A stretch of DNA of 64,000 bases. Source: Lachnospiraceae bacterium. GTDB taxonomy: Bacteria > Bacillota > Clostridia > Lachnospirales > Lachnospiraceae. The translations under genes were made by a program, and so were the position numbers. Shown here piece after piece: positions 1-8,601 of the stretch; within the stretch, counting starts at the first letter, position 1; each line of letters starts with the position of its first letter. Under the pieces are notes generated by a model. The model worked only from the letters and a program-made list of their open reading frames with translations, did not search any database and was not told the DNA's origin. The stretch is from NCBI GenBank assembly GCA_017465845.1, contig JAFTVH010000109.1:1-64000 (forward strand), written 5' to 3'.

Positions 1-151
1 AAAATCAGGGGGATTTTTGCGCATTTCTCGCAGGAACACTTTGCTAGAGGCATAGTTTTTGGGTGCTTTGCTGAAAAGTAGCTACGGTAATAAAATCTAA
101 CGGCTATGAGTTATGGAAATTTCTTCGTGAAAGAACCCTGAGTATACGTAT

Positions 152-216
152 TTACCCATTGACATGGTAGGTAAATAGTGGTAATATGCTATTAACCTAC
201 AAAAAAGGTGGGTAAT
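152..216. promoter_or_regulatory. Two candidate Rrf2-type operators
   Basis: An inverted TTACC...GGTAA pair (152-174) lies over the -35 box. A second inverted pair, ATTAACCTAC-N6-GGTGGGTAAT (191-216), straddles the expected transcription start. Both share the half-site ATTACC/ACCTAC. Their placement would let a bound dimer block RNA polymerase. The Rrf2 regulator encoded just downstream is the obvious candidate ligand, but that link is inferred from position only. Confidence 0.5.
159..187 (+). promoter_or_regulatory. Sigma-A promoter of metY
   Basis: TTGACA at 159-164 and TAATAT at 182-187 are separated by exactly 17 bases, close to the housekeeping consensus. Transcription would begin near 194, about 45 bases before the metY start. 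No other good promoter was seen in bases 1-239, which otherwise hold no recognisable gene. Confidence 0.75.
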
Positions 217-239
217 AAATACGGGAAGGTATTAAGATT

Positions 240-1529
240 ATGAATAATAAAAATTATCGTTTTGAGACACTCCAGATTCATGTAGGACAGGAGAATCCTG
301 ACCCTGCTACAGATGCCCGCGCAGTGCCTATTTACGCAACCACTTCATATGTATTTAAAGATTCAGCTCAGGCTGCAGGACGATTTGGGCTGTCAGAAAA
401 CGGTAACATCTATACACGTCTGATGAACCCCACCTCAGATGTCTTTGAGAAAAGAATCGCAGCCTTAGAGGGTGGTGCCGGTGCATTGGCTACAGCATCC
501 GGTTCTGCCGCAATTACATATGCTGTACAAAATATTGCTGTTGCCGGAGATCATATTGTATCTGCGTCCAACCTTTATGGCGGTACATATAATCTGTTTG
601 CAAATACACTGCATGATCAAGGCTTATCTGTTACTTTTGTAGATGCAGCAGATCCTGCCAATTTCGAAGCTGCTATTAGGCCCAATACAAAGCTTATATA
701 TGCAGAGACTCTTGGAAATCCCAATTCGGATATTCTGGACATTGAAGCGGTATCTGAAATTGCTCATAAGCACGGGATTCCTCTGATTGTGGACAGTACT
801 TTTGCTACACCTTATCTGTTAAGACCTATTGAGCACGGTGCGGATATCGTAGTGCATTCCGCTACCAAATTTATTGGCGGTCACGGTACCGTAATGGGCG
901 GCGTAGTTGTCGATTCCGGTAAATTTGACTGGGCACAGAATGATAAGTTCCCGGGACTGTCACAGCCTAATCCTTCCTATCATGGAGTGGTATTTACTCA
1001 GGCTTGCGGTAATTTGGCATATATACTGAAACTTCGTACAACACTGATGAGAGACCAGGGAGCGACGATTTCTCCGTTCAACTCATTCCTGCTGTTGCAG
1101 GGACTTGAGACCTTGTCTCTGCGTCTGGAACGCCATACTGAGAATGCACTGAAAGTAGTAGAATTTTTGAAGAATCATCCTCAGGTGGAAAAGGTTAACC
1201 ATCCTTCTTTGTCAGAAGGCAGGCAGAAAGAACTGTATGAGAAGTATTTCCCCAATGGAGCGGCTTCTATCTTTACCTTTGAAATCAAGGGTGATGCACA
1301 GACTGCCAGAAAGTTTACAGAGAGTCTGGAACTGTTTTCACTGCTTGCAAATGTGGCAGATGTAAAATCTCTGGTTATCCATCCGGCATCTACCACCCAC
1401 TCTCAGATGAACGAGGAAGAGCTTCTGGCTGCAGGCATTAAGCCTACTACAGTGCGTTTGTCTATTGGTACGGAGCATATTGAAGACATTATAGAAGATT
1501 TGCAGCACGGCTTTGATGCTGTAAAATAA
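240..1529 (+). CDS. metY: O-acetylhomoserine sulfhydrylase (MetY family)
   Basis: This is a 429-aa PLP enzyme of the Cys/Met metabolism family, full length for MetY. MetY proteins convert O-acetylhomoserine plus sulfide to homocysteine in the cytoplasm. The N-terminal ETLQIHVGQ and the YTRLMNPT segment are typical of the family. The Schiff-base lysine is K210 in SATKFIGGHG, preceded by the PLP-aspartate region around DSTFATPY. The start follows a GGGAAGG ribosome site. The gene lies 14 bases upstream of an Rrf2 regulator and shares its promoter, so it is probably repressed when cysteine or sulfide is plentiful. Cystathionine gamma-synthase is an alternative, but the length and the long insert after residue 225 favour MetY. 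Confidence 0.92.
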   Translation: MNNKNYRFETLQIHVGQENPDPATDARAVPIYATTSYVFKDSAQAAGRFGLSENGNIYTRLMNPTSDVFEKRIAALEGGAGALATASGSAAITYAVQNIAVAGDHIVSASNLYGGTYNLFANTLHDQGLSVTFVDAADPANFEAAIRPNTKLIYAETLGNPNSDILDIEAVSEIAHKHGIPLIVDSTFATPYLLRPIEHGADIVVHSATKFIGGHGTVMGGVVVDSGKFDWAQNDKFPGLSQPNPSYHGVVFTQACGNLAYILKLRTTLMRDQGATISPFNSFLLLQGLETLSLRLERHTENALKVVEFLKNHPQVEKVNHPSLSEGRQKELYEKYFPNGAASIFTFEIKGDAQTARKFTESLELFSLLANVADVKSLVIHPASTTHSQMNEEELLAAGIKPTTVRLSIGTEHIEDIIEDLQHGFDAVK

Positions 1530-1543
1530 ATGAGAGGTAGGAT

Positions 1544-1966
1544 ATGTTGATTTCTTCTAGAGGCAGGTATGCACTGAGGGTGATGATTGATCTTGCAGAA
1601 CACAACACTGGTGAATATACACCTCTTAAGGAGATTTCTGCTCGGCAGAATATCTCCAGGAAATATTTGGAAAATATTATGACGGTTCTTTCCAAGGCAG
1701 ATTACGTGGAAGGAGTGCATGGGAAGGGCGGTGGATACCGCCTGAACCGTGCACCGGAGGAATATATAATCGGGGATTTGCTTCGTTTGACAGAAGGAAC
1801 GTTAGCCCCGGTAGCTTGTCTGGAATGTGAGAATGAGCCTTGCGTGCGCGCCGGAGAGTGCAGGACATTGCCCATTTGGGATAGGCTCAATACCATGATT
1901 AATGGATATCTCGACAGTGTTTCTCTGGGGGATATAATACGTGAAGGTGACCAGGACAAAGCATAG
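1544..1966 (+). CDS. Rrf2-family transcriptional regulator
   Basis: This is a 140-aa winged-helix repressor. Residues 1-60 carry the Rrf2 DNA-binding domain (SSRGRYALRVMIDLA, then ISRKYLENIM), followed by the GGGYRL wing near residue 63. A cysteine-rich stretch at about residues 92-106 (CLECENEPCVRAGEC) resembles the cluster- or thiol-sensing loop of IscR-like members. CymR, the Bacillus cysteine regulator, lacks such a cluster, so the signal may be an Fe-S cluster or redox state rather than only cysteine synthase. The gene sits in the metY transcript and likely regulates itself through the operators at 152-216. It has an AGGTAGG ribosome site. Confidence 0.88.
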   Translation: MLISSRGRYALRVMIDLAEHNTGEYTPLKEISARQNISRKYLENIMTVLSKADYVEGVHGKGGGYRLNRAPEEYIIGDLLRLTEGTLAPVACLECENEPCVRAGECRTLPIWDRLNTMINGYLDSVSLGDIIREGDQDKA

Positions 1967-2005
1967 GCAGCCTGGAGTAAAGGTGCACAAGCAGGAGGAA
2001 TTGGC

Positions 2006-3052
2006 ATGAATAACAGACTGGCTGGCAGAATAAATGTAGTGGATATGCATTGTGATACAATTGCCGGAATTTTTTGGGAGAGAATGCGAGGAAGAGAATG
2101 TAATCTCCGAACGAATATCGGACATGTTGATCTGTTAAGCATGTGTGATGGCGGATATCTGCTGCAGAATTTTGCATTGTTTGTGAATATTGGAAAGTGT
2201 GAGGACCCGTGGGAACGGGTGCTGGCATTGCATACGGTATATGAAGAAGAGCTGGCAAAGAATCGTGATCTGATTGCACCTGTGTATCGGTTTGATGATA
2301 TAGAAAAGAATAGCAGCCAGGGAAAGATGTCAGCCATGCTTACCGTGGAAGAGGGCGGCGTGTGTAAGGGTGAGCTTTCCAAATTACATACTTTATATGA
2401 AAAGGGTGTCAGAATGGTGACGCTGACCTGGAATTATCCCAATGAGTTGGGGTATCCCAATCTGGACGGAAGAAAAGAAGAAAGTGTTATGGGAAATCCG
2501 ATTATGGAACGTGAGTATCTGAATACACCGGATACCTTAAATGGACTGACGGATACAGGGCGAAGGTTTGTGGAGGAAATGGAAATGCTTGGAATCATTC
2601 CGGATGTATCGCATCTGTCTGATGCCGGTTTCTATGATGTGTTGTCCTACACGAAAAAGCCTTTTGTGGCAAGTCATTCCAATGCCAGAGGAATCTGTCC
2701 CTGCGTCAGAAATATGACAGACGATATGATCCGCAAGCTGGCTGAAAGAGGCGGATGCATGGGTCTGAATTATTGCCCGGATTTCCTGATTCAGAAGCCT
2801 GTTGGTGTTCCTAATCCGGGAACTGTAGAGGATATTGTGCGGCAGGCAAAGTATATCGTCAATGTGGGCGGTGAAGAGGTACTTGGTTTGGGCAGTGATT
2901 TTGACGGTATCGAGGGACACGAAGAACTTGCGGGAGCACAGAGCATGGAGAAGCTTTACGATGGTTTGCTAAAGGGAGGATTTACTTCCGGACAGGTGGA
3001 TAAGATTTTCTCGGGAAATGTACTTCGTGTATATAAAGAATGTTTAAAATAG
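2006..3052 (+). CDS. Membrane dipeptidase (peptidase M19)
   Basis: This 348-aa protein belongs to the renal dipeptidase family of zinc enzymes that cleave dipeptides, including those with a D-residue. Visible metal ligands are the HCD motif near residue 14 (VDMHCDT), the glutamate in TVEEGG near residue 115, and the histidine in ASHSNARG near residue 225. SDFDG near residue 298 is also typical. No signal peptide is present, so it should be cytoplasmic despite the family name. It starts 39 bases after the Rrf2 gene behind AGGAGG, and so may be read with metY. Release of cysteine from Cys-Gly would fit that neighbourhood, but this is inference. A strong terminator follows. Confidence 0.88.
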   Translation: MNNRLAGRINVVDMHCDTIAGIFWERMRGRECNLRTNIGHVDLLSMCDGGYLLQNFALFVNIGKCEDPWERVLALHTVYEEELAKNRDLIAPVYRFDDIEKNSSQGKMSAMLTVEEGGVCKGELSKLHTLYEKGVRMVTLTWNYPNELGYPNLDGRKEESVMGNPIMEREYLNTPDTLNGLTDTGRRFVEEMEMLGIIPDVSHLSDAGFYDVLSYTKKPFVASHSNARGICPCVRNMTDDMIRKLAERGGCMGLNYCPDFLIQKPVGVPNPGTVEDIVRQAKYIVNVGGEEVLGLGSDFDGIEGHEELAGAQSMEKLYDGLLKGGFTSGQVDKIFSGNVLRVYKECLK

Positions 3053-3055
3053 GTT

Positions 3056-3103
3056 AAAAGTACAGCCGTGGGAAATAGCGTGTTCCATGGCTGTACTTTT
3101 TAT
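3056..3103. terminator. Bidirectional terminator
   Basis: AAAAGTACAGCC pairs with GGCTGTACTTTT around an internal GG/CC. It has A-rich and T-rich flanks on opposite sides, so it can end both the M19 transcript and the converging kinase transcript. Confidence 0.88.
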
Positions 3104-3113
3104 AAGAAGTTCA

Positions 3114-3992
3114 TTATTTATTCAGTACTTCCTCTAACCAGGGTATCGAACTGGAAGCGCCTTCTCTGGAAACTGCAATGGAGGATGCCAGTGAAGCAAT
3201 CTGAAGTGCCTGTTCAATATCCTTACCACTGGCAGCCATTGCAAGGAAATATCCGGTAAAGGTATCACCGGCAGCAGTGGTATCTACTGCGTTGGTCTTG
3301 TAAGCAGGCTGTCTTATGAGCTTTGAAGCATTTTTGAACAGGGAACCTTCTTTTCCCAGTGTCAAAAGGACATTGCTCTCAGGAAAACGCTGGCAGAGAT
3401 CCGTAACGATATCCATAGGATCTTCTTTGCCGGTAAGCTCATTCCCTTCGATTTCATTGCAAAGCCACCAGTCCACATAAGAAAGGGGCAGGTCCAGAAG
3501 GCTCTTGTCAAAAGGAGAGGGATTAAAAGCTATCTGCATACCTTTTGCGTGAGCGATTTCAAAAACAATTTCCAGATTGTTGATTTCGTTCTGCAATAGC
3601 AGGATATCTCCGTTCTCAGCATCGGCAAGTGCCTGTTCTACATATTTTGAAGTAAAGCAGTGATTGGCACCCGCAAAAAGCAGGATGCAGTTCTGCCCGT
3701 TTGTGTCTACCTGAATGATTGCGTGACCGGATGGCATGGACACTGTCTGAAGGTGGCGGATATCTACTTTGGATGCTTCCAGGATATCTGCAAGCCACTT
3801 GTCATTATTTCCGATGAAACCACCGTGAATTACGGTAGCACCGGCTCTTCCCAGGGCAACAGACTGATTCAGCCCTTTTCCACCGGGAAACGTCTGCATT
3901 TCGCTGGAAGCCAGCGTCTCTCCGGGACGGACAAAATGTGGCACTTGATACACATAATCAATATTTAAGGAACCTAAGTTATATATTTTCAT
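3114..3992 (-). CDS. Ribokinase-like PfkB-family sugar kinase
   Basis: This is a 292-aa PfkB-fold kinase. The start at 3992 is chosen over an upstream in-frame ATG (4031) because GGAGG lies six bases before it and the family N-terminus MKIYNLGSLNIDYVY begins there. The first PfkB signature is GGKGLNQSVALGRAGA near residues 40-55. The second is DTTAAGDTFTGYF near residue 248, with the catalytic base aspartate in AAGD. It lies about 40 bases downstream of a nucleoside hydrolase in the same direction, so ribose released from nucleosides is the likely substrate. That pairing is inferred, and adenosine kinase-like activity is not excluded. Confidence 0.87.
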   Translation of the reverse strand: MKIYNLGSLNIDYVYQVPHFVRPGETLASSEMQTFPGGKGLNQSVALGRAGATVIHGGFIGNNDKWLADILEASKVDIRHLQTVSMPSGHAIIQVDTNGQNCILLFAGANHCFTSKYVEQALADAENGDILLLQNEINNLEIVFEIAHAKGMQIAFNPSPFDKSLLDLPLSYVDWWLCNEIEGNELTGKEDPMDIVTDLCQRFPESNVLLTLGKEGSLFKNASKLIRQPAYKTNAVDTTAAGDTFTGYFLAMAASGKDIEQALQIASLASSIAVSREGASSSIPWLEEVLNK

Positions 3993-4031
3993 ATTCAGCC
4001 TCCGTCTATACTTGGTACTATCAGTATACAC

Positions 4032-4949
4032 TTATCGTGAAAGCTTTTCAAACAAATCAGCGAACAATGCGTCCCGTTTTATGCTGCTTACATATTTGAT
4101 GAAGTGACGGCGATTGTCAAAGCCGTAATGGTCGTCATATTCAGGAATGGGACTATGTATCAAACAGTCTGTCATAAACTTCCGGTCGTCATTTAAAAGC
4201 CAGGCAACAGCCGTGACATCCCAGATCACTCTTGTCCAGGGACGTCCCTTTGCGTAGCTTTCAGCTTCCTCAATGGTATTCTGAACCAGATAATTGCAAA
4301 GCTTATTTTTGCCCAGAAGCCAGTGCTCCAGTTCATATCTGGAAGTAACAAAATGATCTACGATTCCGCCGCAGGGAAGCTGCACCAGAGGAACACCGCA
4401 GCCAAATACGATTCGCGCGGCAGCAACATCCTGGTACATATTGAATTCGCGCGTGTGGTCCAGATGGACACCATGGCCGCCCAGCCAGACGATGACAGTA
4501 TTTTCCTTCATGTCAGGATTCATCAATATAGCAGATGCCACATTAGTAATAGCACCGATTGCCACGATATACAGAGGATGTTCAGGGGAATATTCTTTTG
4601 CCAGTTCAGCAAGGTATGTTGCGGCATCGGAAATAACAGGAGTTTTCTCATCTGCCATAAAGCTATCGGAGCCACGGTAAACACTTGATTTTAAATCGTC
4701 CTCTTCTGCTAATTCCAGGAGTTTAAAAATTTCCTGATAACTTTTTTCCATACCATCTGCTGCGGATGCGGATCTGGAATTCAGAAATGGTGCGGCACAG
4801 AGGCCTTTTACATGCAGACGATCCTTGCTGCGAAGCATATAAGAAATTGCAAACTGATCATCAATCTCATTATAAGCATCCGTGTCAAGTACTACATCAA
4901 CCGGTGATGTAGGTGTGTTCAGATTTTTCAGGTACTGTTCAGTTGTCAT
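4032..4949 (-). CDS. Inosine-uridine preferring nucleoside hydrolase
   Basis: This 305-aa protein belongs to the nucleoside N-ribohydrolase family, which splits ribonucleosides into base and ribose using a calcium ion. The signature DTDAYNEIDDQFA near residues 20-32 supplies the metal-binding aspartates. The second half carries AIGAITNVA and IWDVTAVAWLL, with the late metal aspartate in WDVTA. The start at 4949 follows GAGAGGTGA at proper spacing, and an upstream ATG (4988) has no ribosome site. It heads a two-gene operon with the PfkB kinase and is divergent from an AraC regulator 220 bases away. The exact base specificity cannot be read from the sequence. Confidence 0.9.
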   Translation of the reverse strand: MTTEQYLKNLNTPTSPVDVVLDTDAYNEIDDQFAISYMLRSKDRLHVKGLCAAPFLNSRSASAADGMEKSYQEIFKLLELAEEDDLKSSVYRGSDSFMADEKTPVISDAATYLAELAKEYSPEHPLYIVAIGAITNVASAILMNPDMKENTVIVWLGGHGVHLDHTREFNMYQDVAAARIVFGCGVPLVQLPCGGIVDHFVTSRYELEHWLLGKNKLCNYLVQNTIEEAESYAKGRPWTRVIWDVTAVAWLLNDDRKFMTDCLIHSPIPEYDDHYGFDNRRHFIKYVSSIKRDALFADLFEKLSR

Positions 4950-5172
4950 GGTTAAGTCACCTCTCAAGTTTTTTCTTAAGTATACCATGATGAGTGTAAT
5001 TTACTATATTATATTGGTTTTTGTTTTTATATAGATTGGCTCTTGCGAAAAAGAAGAAGTAATTTCGTGGAAGAAATTTGCGGAGGAATCAGATTGACAT
5101 TTGCAGACAAAACGGATATCATGAATTAAGTATTGAATACTCGGCAAAATATGGCGTGTATAGGAGAAAAAA

Positions 5173-5907
5173 ATGAAAGATTTTGAATTGAAGACCGCTT
5201 GGAGTGCCTGTCGGGAAAAAGGTAAACGTATCCGGTTTCATCAACACGATTTCTATGAATTGGTTTATTATTGTAACGGTTCCGGCAGAGGATGCGTGGG
5301 GACTCAAAGCTACTCAATCTCGGCAAACACGTTTATTTTGGTCCCGCCTAATATGGGACATGAAGAGTATCATCAGGCAGACTGTGAGCTTTTTTGTATC
5401 GGTTTTATGTCAGAAGAAATGTTGGATTTTCATTTGCTTCAGGATCGGCAGGGAACGATATACGGAATTGTAAAGACGATCATACGTGAAGCCACTGAGC
5501 AACCGCCTTGTTATAAGAAAATGATTATTGTGAAGCTCTGCGAGCTGATGTTGGAAATACAACGCCAGGAAGATACCCGTGCGCAATATTCCACCAGGAA
5601 TTTTGAATATGTCATCAATTATATTGCCCAGAATTATCATGAGAAGATCACGTTAAGAAGCATGGCTGAGCAGATGCATATCAGCTATGACTATTTCCAA
5701 CATCGTTTTAAGGAGATACAGGGGGAATCTCCGCAGCAGTTCCTGGTCCATAAAAGGGTGGAGGCAGCAGAGCGGATGCTATTGAATAAGGCATTAAGCT
5801 GTACGGAGATTGCATATAGGTGCGGTTTTTCCAACTCAGCGCAGTTCTCGGCGATGTTTAAGCGGGAGAAAGGGATTACGCCTTATCAATATAGAAAAGT
5901 GCATTAG
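5173..5907 (+). CDS. AraC-family regulator with cupin domain
   Basis: This 244-aa cytoplasmic activator has an N-terminal cupin-like sensor (residues 15-90, with HQHDFYELVYYCNGSG and VPPNMGHE). A C-terminal pair of helix-turn-helix motifs spans residues 145-243 (ITLRSMAEQMHISYDYFQHRFKE, then TEIAYRCGFSNSAQFSAMFKR). The start follows TAGGAG. It is divergent from the nucleoside hydrolase/kinase pair and is the likely regulator of that pair. The inducer would be a nucleoside or ribose, by inference. A terminator follows. Confidence 0.88.
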   Translation: MKDFELKTAWSACREKGKRIRFHQHDFYELVYYCNGSGRGCVGTQSYSISANTFILVPPNMGHEEYHQADCELFCIGFMSEEMLDFHLLQDRQGTIYGIVKTIIREATEQPPCYKKMIIVKLCELMLEIQRQEDTRAQYSTRNFEYVINYIAQNYHEKITLRSMAEQMHISYDYFQHRFKEIQGESPQQFLVHKRVEAAERMLLNKALSCTEIAYRCGFSNSAQFSAMFKREKGITPYQYRKVH

Positions 5908-5990
5908 TGGCAGCAGCCGGCACATAAAATTGTTATGGATGGTGATACGGTACAGTCTATTATGGTGATCGGAGCGTAGTTATTTTCTCA

Positions 5991-6020
5991 GAAGGGGCTG
6001 TTTTTGCAGCCTCTTTCTTC
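5991..6020 (+). terminator. Terminator after AraC gene
   Basis: GAAGGGGCTG pairs with CAGCCTCTTTC around a TTTTTG loop, followed by pyrimidine-rich TTCTTCTT. It ends the regulator transcript about 85 bases after its stop codon. Confidence 0.65.
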
Positions 6021-6081
6021 TTCACACATTGCATGCTGTGGCAAAATGGCTTTTAGACATGACAGCAGGGAAGGACAGAAG

Positions 6082-7200
6082 ATGAGCGGAAATAAAAGAT
6101 ATCATAGCAGAAGTAATTCTAAGAAAACAAAGGGACGAAACGGCAGCAGGCAGAGGTCGGGGGGGCGTCACAGCAGGCAGGGTGACGGACGAGGTATTTT
6201 GACTTTATTGGCGCTCTTATTCCTGATTCCGTTCATGGCTTATGGCGTGGAAAACCCGGACAGTAAACCCGGAGAAGTCATGCGTCTCGTGGAGACGCGG
6301 TTGGAGGGGATGACCTTCCCTGATCTGGATAGTATATGGGAGCATACTACAGAAAATGCACAGGCTACAGAGGGAGAGATGCAGGCTTTTGAGGTGCATT
6401 TTATAGATGTGGGACAGGGAGATGCCACACTGATTAAATGCGGAGACCAATCTATGCTGATCGATGCCGGAGAGGAAGATAAGGGGACTGCTATCCAATA
6501 TTATCTGATGAAGCAAGATGTGGAGGATCTGGATTATCTGATACTGACGCATCCGGACTCGGATCATATCGGTGCAGCAGATGTCATCATCACTAAGTTT
6601 GACATTGATCATGTGCTGATGCCGGGATATGAGAAAGATAACAGTACCTACAGGCAGGTGATGGAAGCACTTGATTATCGGGGAATGAAGCAGGAAATTG
6701 TTGCGATGGCAGAAGGGGCAAACGGTAACGGTGGTGATACAGCGTTTACAGTCGGCAGCAGTTTCACATTAGGTGAGGCTGTTTGTACCATCCTCGGACC
6801 GGTAAAGCAGTATGATGATCCTAATAATTCATCTATTGCGCTTCTGGTACAGTATGGGAATACCAGGTTCTTGTTTACAGGAGATGCAGAAGAACAGGCG
6901 GAAAGTGACATTCTGGCATATTGTGCTGATAATGGTATCTCTTTGCAGGCAGACGTATACAAAGCAGGTCACCATGGAAGCAGTACTTCTTCCTGCGAAA
7001 CGTTTCTGATCGTTGTAGATCCGGCATGGACAGTAATCAGCTGCGGAAAGGATAATTCTTACGGGCATCCCCATACAGAGACGGTGTCACGTTTTCAGAG
7101 GATGGGAACCCGGATGTACCGGACAGATGAGCAGGGGAGTATTGTGGCTTATTCGGATGGGGAAAACATTTCCTGGGAAATATTAAGTGAATCTGAATGA
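6082..7200 (+). CDS. ComEC/Rec2-like stand-alone metallo-beta-lactamase protein
   Basis: This is a 372-aa protein starting at 6082 behind GGAAGG. Earlier in-frame ATGs lack ribosome sites. Residues 1-38 are very basic (Lys, Arg, Gly, Ser) and would stay inside. A single membrane segment (ILTLLALLFLIPFMAYGV) follows at about residues 39-58, so the enzyme faces outward as an anchored protein. The beta-lactamase fold spans residues 105-365. It shows FIDVGQGDATLI, the metal motif HPDSDHIGA, FTGDAE and GHHGSS, all as in the C-terminal domain of ComEC. The channel domain of ComEC is absent. Such stand-alone forms are common in clostridia. Extracellular nuclease or phosphodiesterase activity is plausible but not shown. 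Confidence 0.85.
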   Translation: MSGNKRYHSRSNSKKTKGRNGSRQRSGGRHSRQGDGRGILTLLALLFLIPFMAYGVENPDSKPGEVMRLVETRLEGMTFPDLDSIWEHTTENAQATEGEMQAFEVHFIDVGQGDATLIKCGDQSMLIDAGEEDKGTAIQYYLMKQDVEDLDYLILTHPDSDHIGAADVIITKFDIDHVLMPGYEKDNSTYRQVMEALDYRGMKQEIVAMAEGANGNGGDTAFTVGSSFTLGEAVCTILGPVKQYDDPNNSSIALLVQYGNTRFLFTGDAEEQAESDILAYCADNGISLQADVYKAGHHGSSTSSCETFLIVVDPAWTVISCGKDNSYGHPHTETVSRFQRMGTRMYRTDEQGSIVAYSDGENISWEILSESE

Positions 7201-7593
7201 TAAAAAATCACTGTTGTGCAAAATGACGAATGTATAACTTTATGATCTTAGTGGAAATCTGTTGATCATGCTTGCTCTATCTGCATCGGTCAATCTCGGC
7301 GTATCGCCCATATTTTCACTTGAGCTTAATAAAATACAGGCAGGCTGGGGAGAGTCTACCCTATATTCCCGCGAGCAATGGTAAGCATCCATTTGGCGGC
7401 GGTTATTTGTAAGCGCCTATGCCGCGAGGGTCAATACCTCGCAGCTTGCTGCGGGGTATTGACTCGTCTCCCATAAAACAGATAAGCTACCATTCGGTCT
7501 TTTTTCTGAATTAAGACTGAAATAATAAAATGTAAAATAGATAATTTGTGTATTTACATTCGTGCAAAAGTGAGTTAAAATAGGAGGTAGAAG
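7201..7593. other. Gene-free spacer with one hairpin
   Basis: No credible open frame or convincing promoter was found in this 393-base spacer. Its one clear structure is a near-perfect inverted repeat at 7430-7463, GTCAATACCTCGCAGC against GCTGCGGGGTATTGAC. It has no T-run, so it is not a normal terminator. It precedes the Rpn-type nuclease gene and could belong to that mobile unit. Confidence 0.6.
7430..7463. repeat. Inverted repeat upstream of Rpn gene
   Basis: Two 16-base arms match at 15 positions with almost no loop. The missing T-tract argues against termination. Palindromes of this kind are often found next to Rpn-type genes, which is why it is recorded, but the association here is only positional. 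Confidence 0.6.
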
Positions 7594-8601
7594 ATGGCAG
7601 ATAAGGATTTGGCAGAAAAGGTACTTGTCGAACTTCCGGATGTATTTGCTGATATACATAATTCCCTGGTATTTAAGGGAAAAGCGATTTTGAAACCGGA
7701 GAACTTAAGGCAGATTCCAACTGAAACGGTATCCAATCCCGGTGGAAAAGGATGGAAACAATTATTTCGAGATGTCGTCATGGAGAATGTGGTGACGGGA
7801 GAGCGCTACATGATTCTTGCAATTGAAAATCAGTCAAGACCTGACGCAATCATGCCTCTTCGGGGAATGGGGATGGATTATGCCGAATACGAGAAGCAGA
7901 TTCGGCTGTTAAATGCCGATAAAAAGAAAAGGCATGGAACCAGAAAACGAAAGCAGAGAAAAGCCTGGCAAAAGAGGAAATTGCACCTATTACAACAAGG
8001 TAAACTGCTGATTCCTGTTATTACGTTGATTTTATATTATGGTGAGCAAAACTGGTTCGGTCCTAGAAGCTTGCATGAAATGATGAAGATGCCGGATGAA
8101 GATATGTATCCCGGAGTGAAGAAATATATTCATGACTATGGTATGAACCTGGTGGTCTTGAAAGATTTGAAGCAGGAGGAAGAGGAGCTCTTTACTTCAG
8201 ACTTCAGATACTTGGTAAAATATCTCCGTAATTACAATGACCCTGACAAACAGAAAGAATTATTACTACAGGAAGATAGTATATTGGAGCATCGACAGGA
8301 AACTATGATGGCTATGGCAGCATTGACTCGGGACGAGAGATTTGCTGCTTTGGCAGAAAAGGAGAAGGAGGGAAAAGGAATGTGTAAGATGTTGGATTAT
8401 ATAGAGGAGAGAGGAGCAAAATTGCATGTGATTGGTCAGGTTAGCAAGAAGCTTCAGAGAGGTTTGACTTTAAGCCAGATTGCTGAACAGGTAGAAGAAG
8501 ATGAGGACACAGTGGCAAGTATTTGTAAAGTAATCTGGGAATGTGAACCTGGCAGCACCAGTGAGGTGATTTATGAGAGATTATTTCAAAAAAATTCCTG
8601 A
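7594..8601 (+). CDS. Rpn-family recombination-promoting nuclease/putative transposase
   Basis: This 335-aa protein starts behind AGGAGG. The N-terminal half resembles the PD-(D/E)XK fold of Rpn proteins (once called transposase_31). PDVFADIHN near residues 9-17 and AIENQSRPD near residues 77-85 supply the likely catalytic Asp and Glu-x-Gln. A lysine/arginine-rich stretch (residues 108-135) follows. The C-terminus has GLTLSQIAEQVEEDEDTVASI, a helix-turn-helix-like segment. Rpn proteins of E. coli are DNA endonucleases that promote RecA-independent recombination. The stop lies inside the next gene, with a 29-base overlap in another frame. It appears intact. Confidence 0.8.
   Translation: MADKDLAEKVLVELPDVFADIHNSLVFKGKAILKPENLRQIPTETVSNPGGKGWKQLFRDVVMENVVTGERYMILAIENQSRPDAIMPLRGMGMDYAEYEKQIRLLNADKKKRHGTRKRKQRKAWQKRKLHLLQQGKLLIPVITLILYYGEQNWFGPRSLHEMMKMPDEDMYPGVKKYIHDYGMNLVVLKDLKQEEEELFTSDFRYLVKYLRNYNDPDKQKELLLQEDSILEHRQETMMAMAALTRDERFAALAEKEKEGKGMCKMLDYIEERGAKLHVIGQVSKKLQRGLTLSQIAEQVEEDEDTVASICKVIWECEPGSTSEVIYERLFQKNS

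Noticed and set aside
7553-7581. Promoter-like TTTACA-N17-TAAAAT before the Rpn gene
   Set aside because: The -10 box abuts the ribosome binding site, so the transcript would begin inside it and lack a usable leader.
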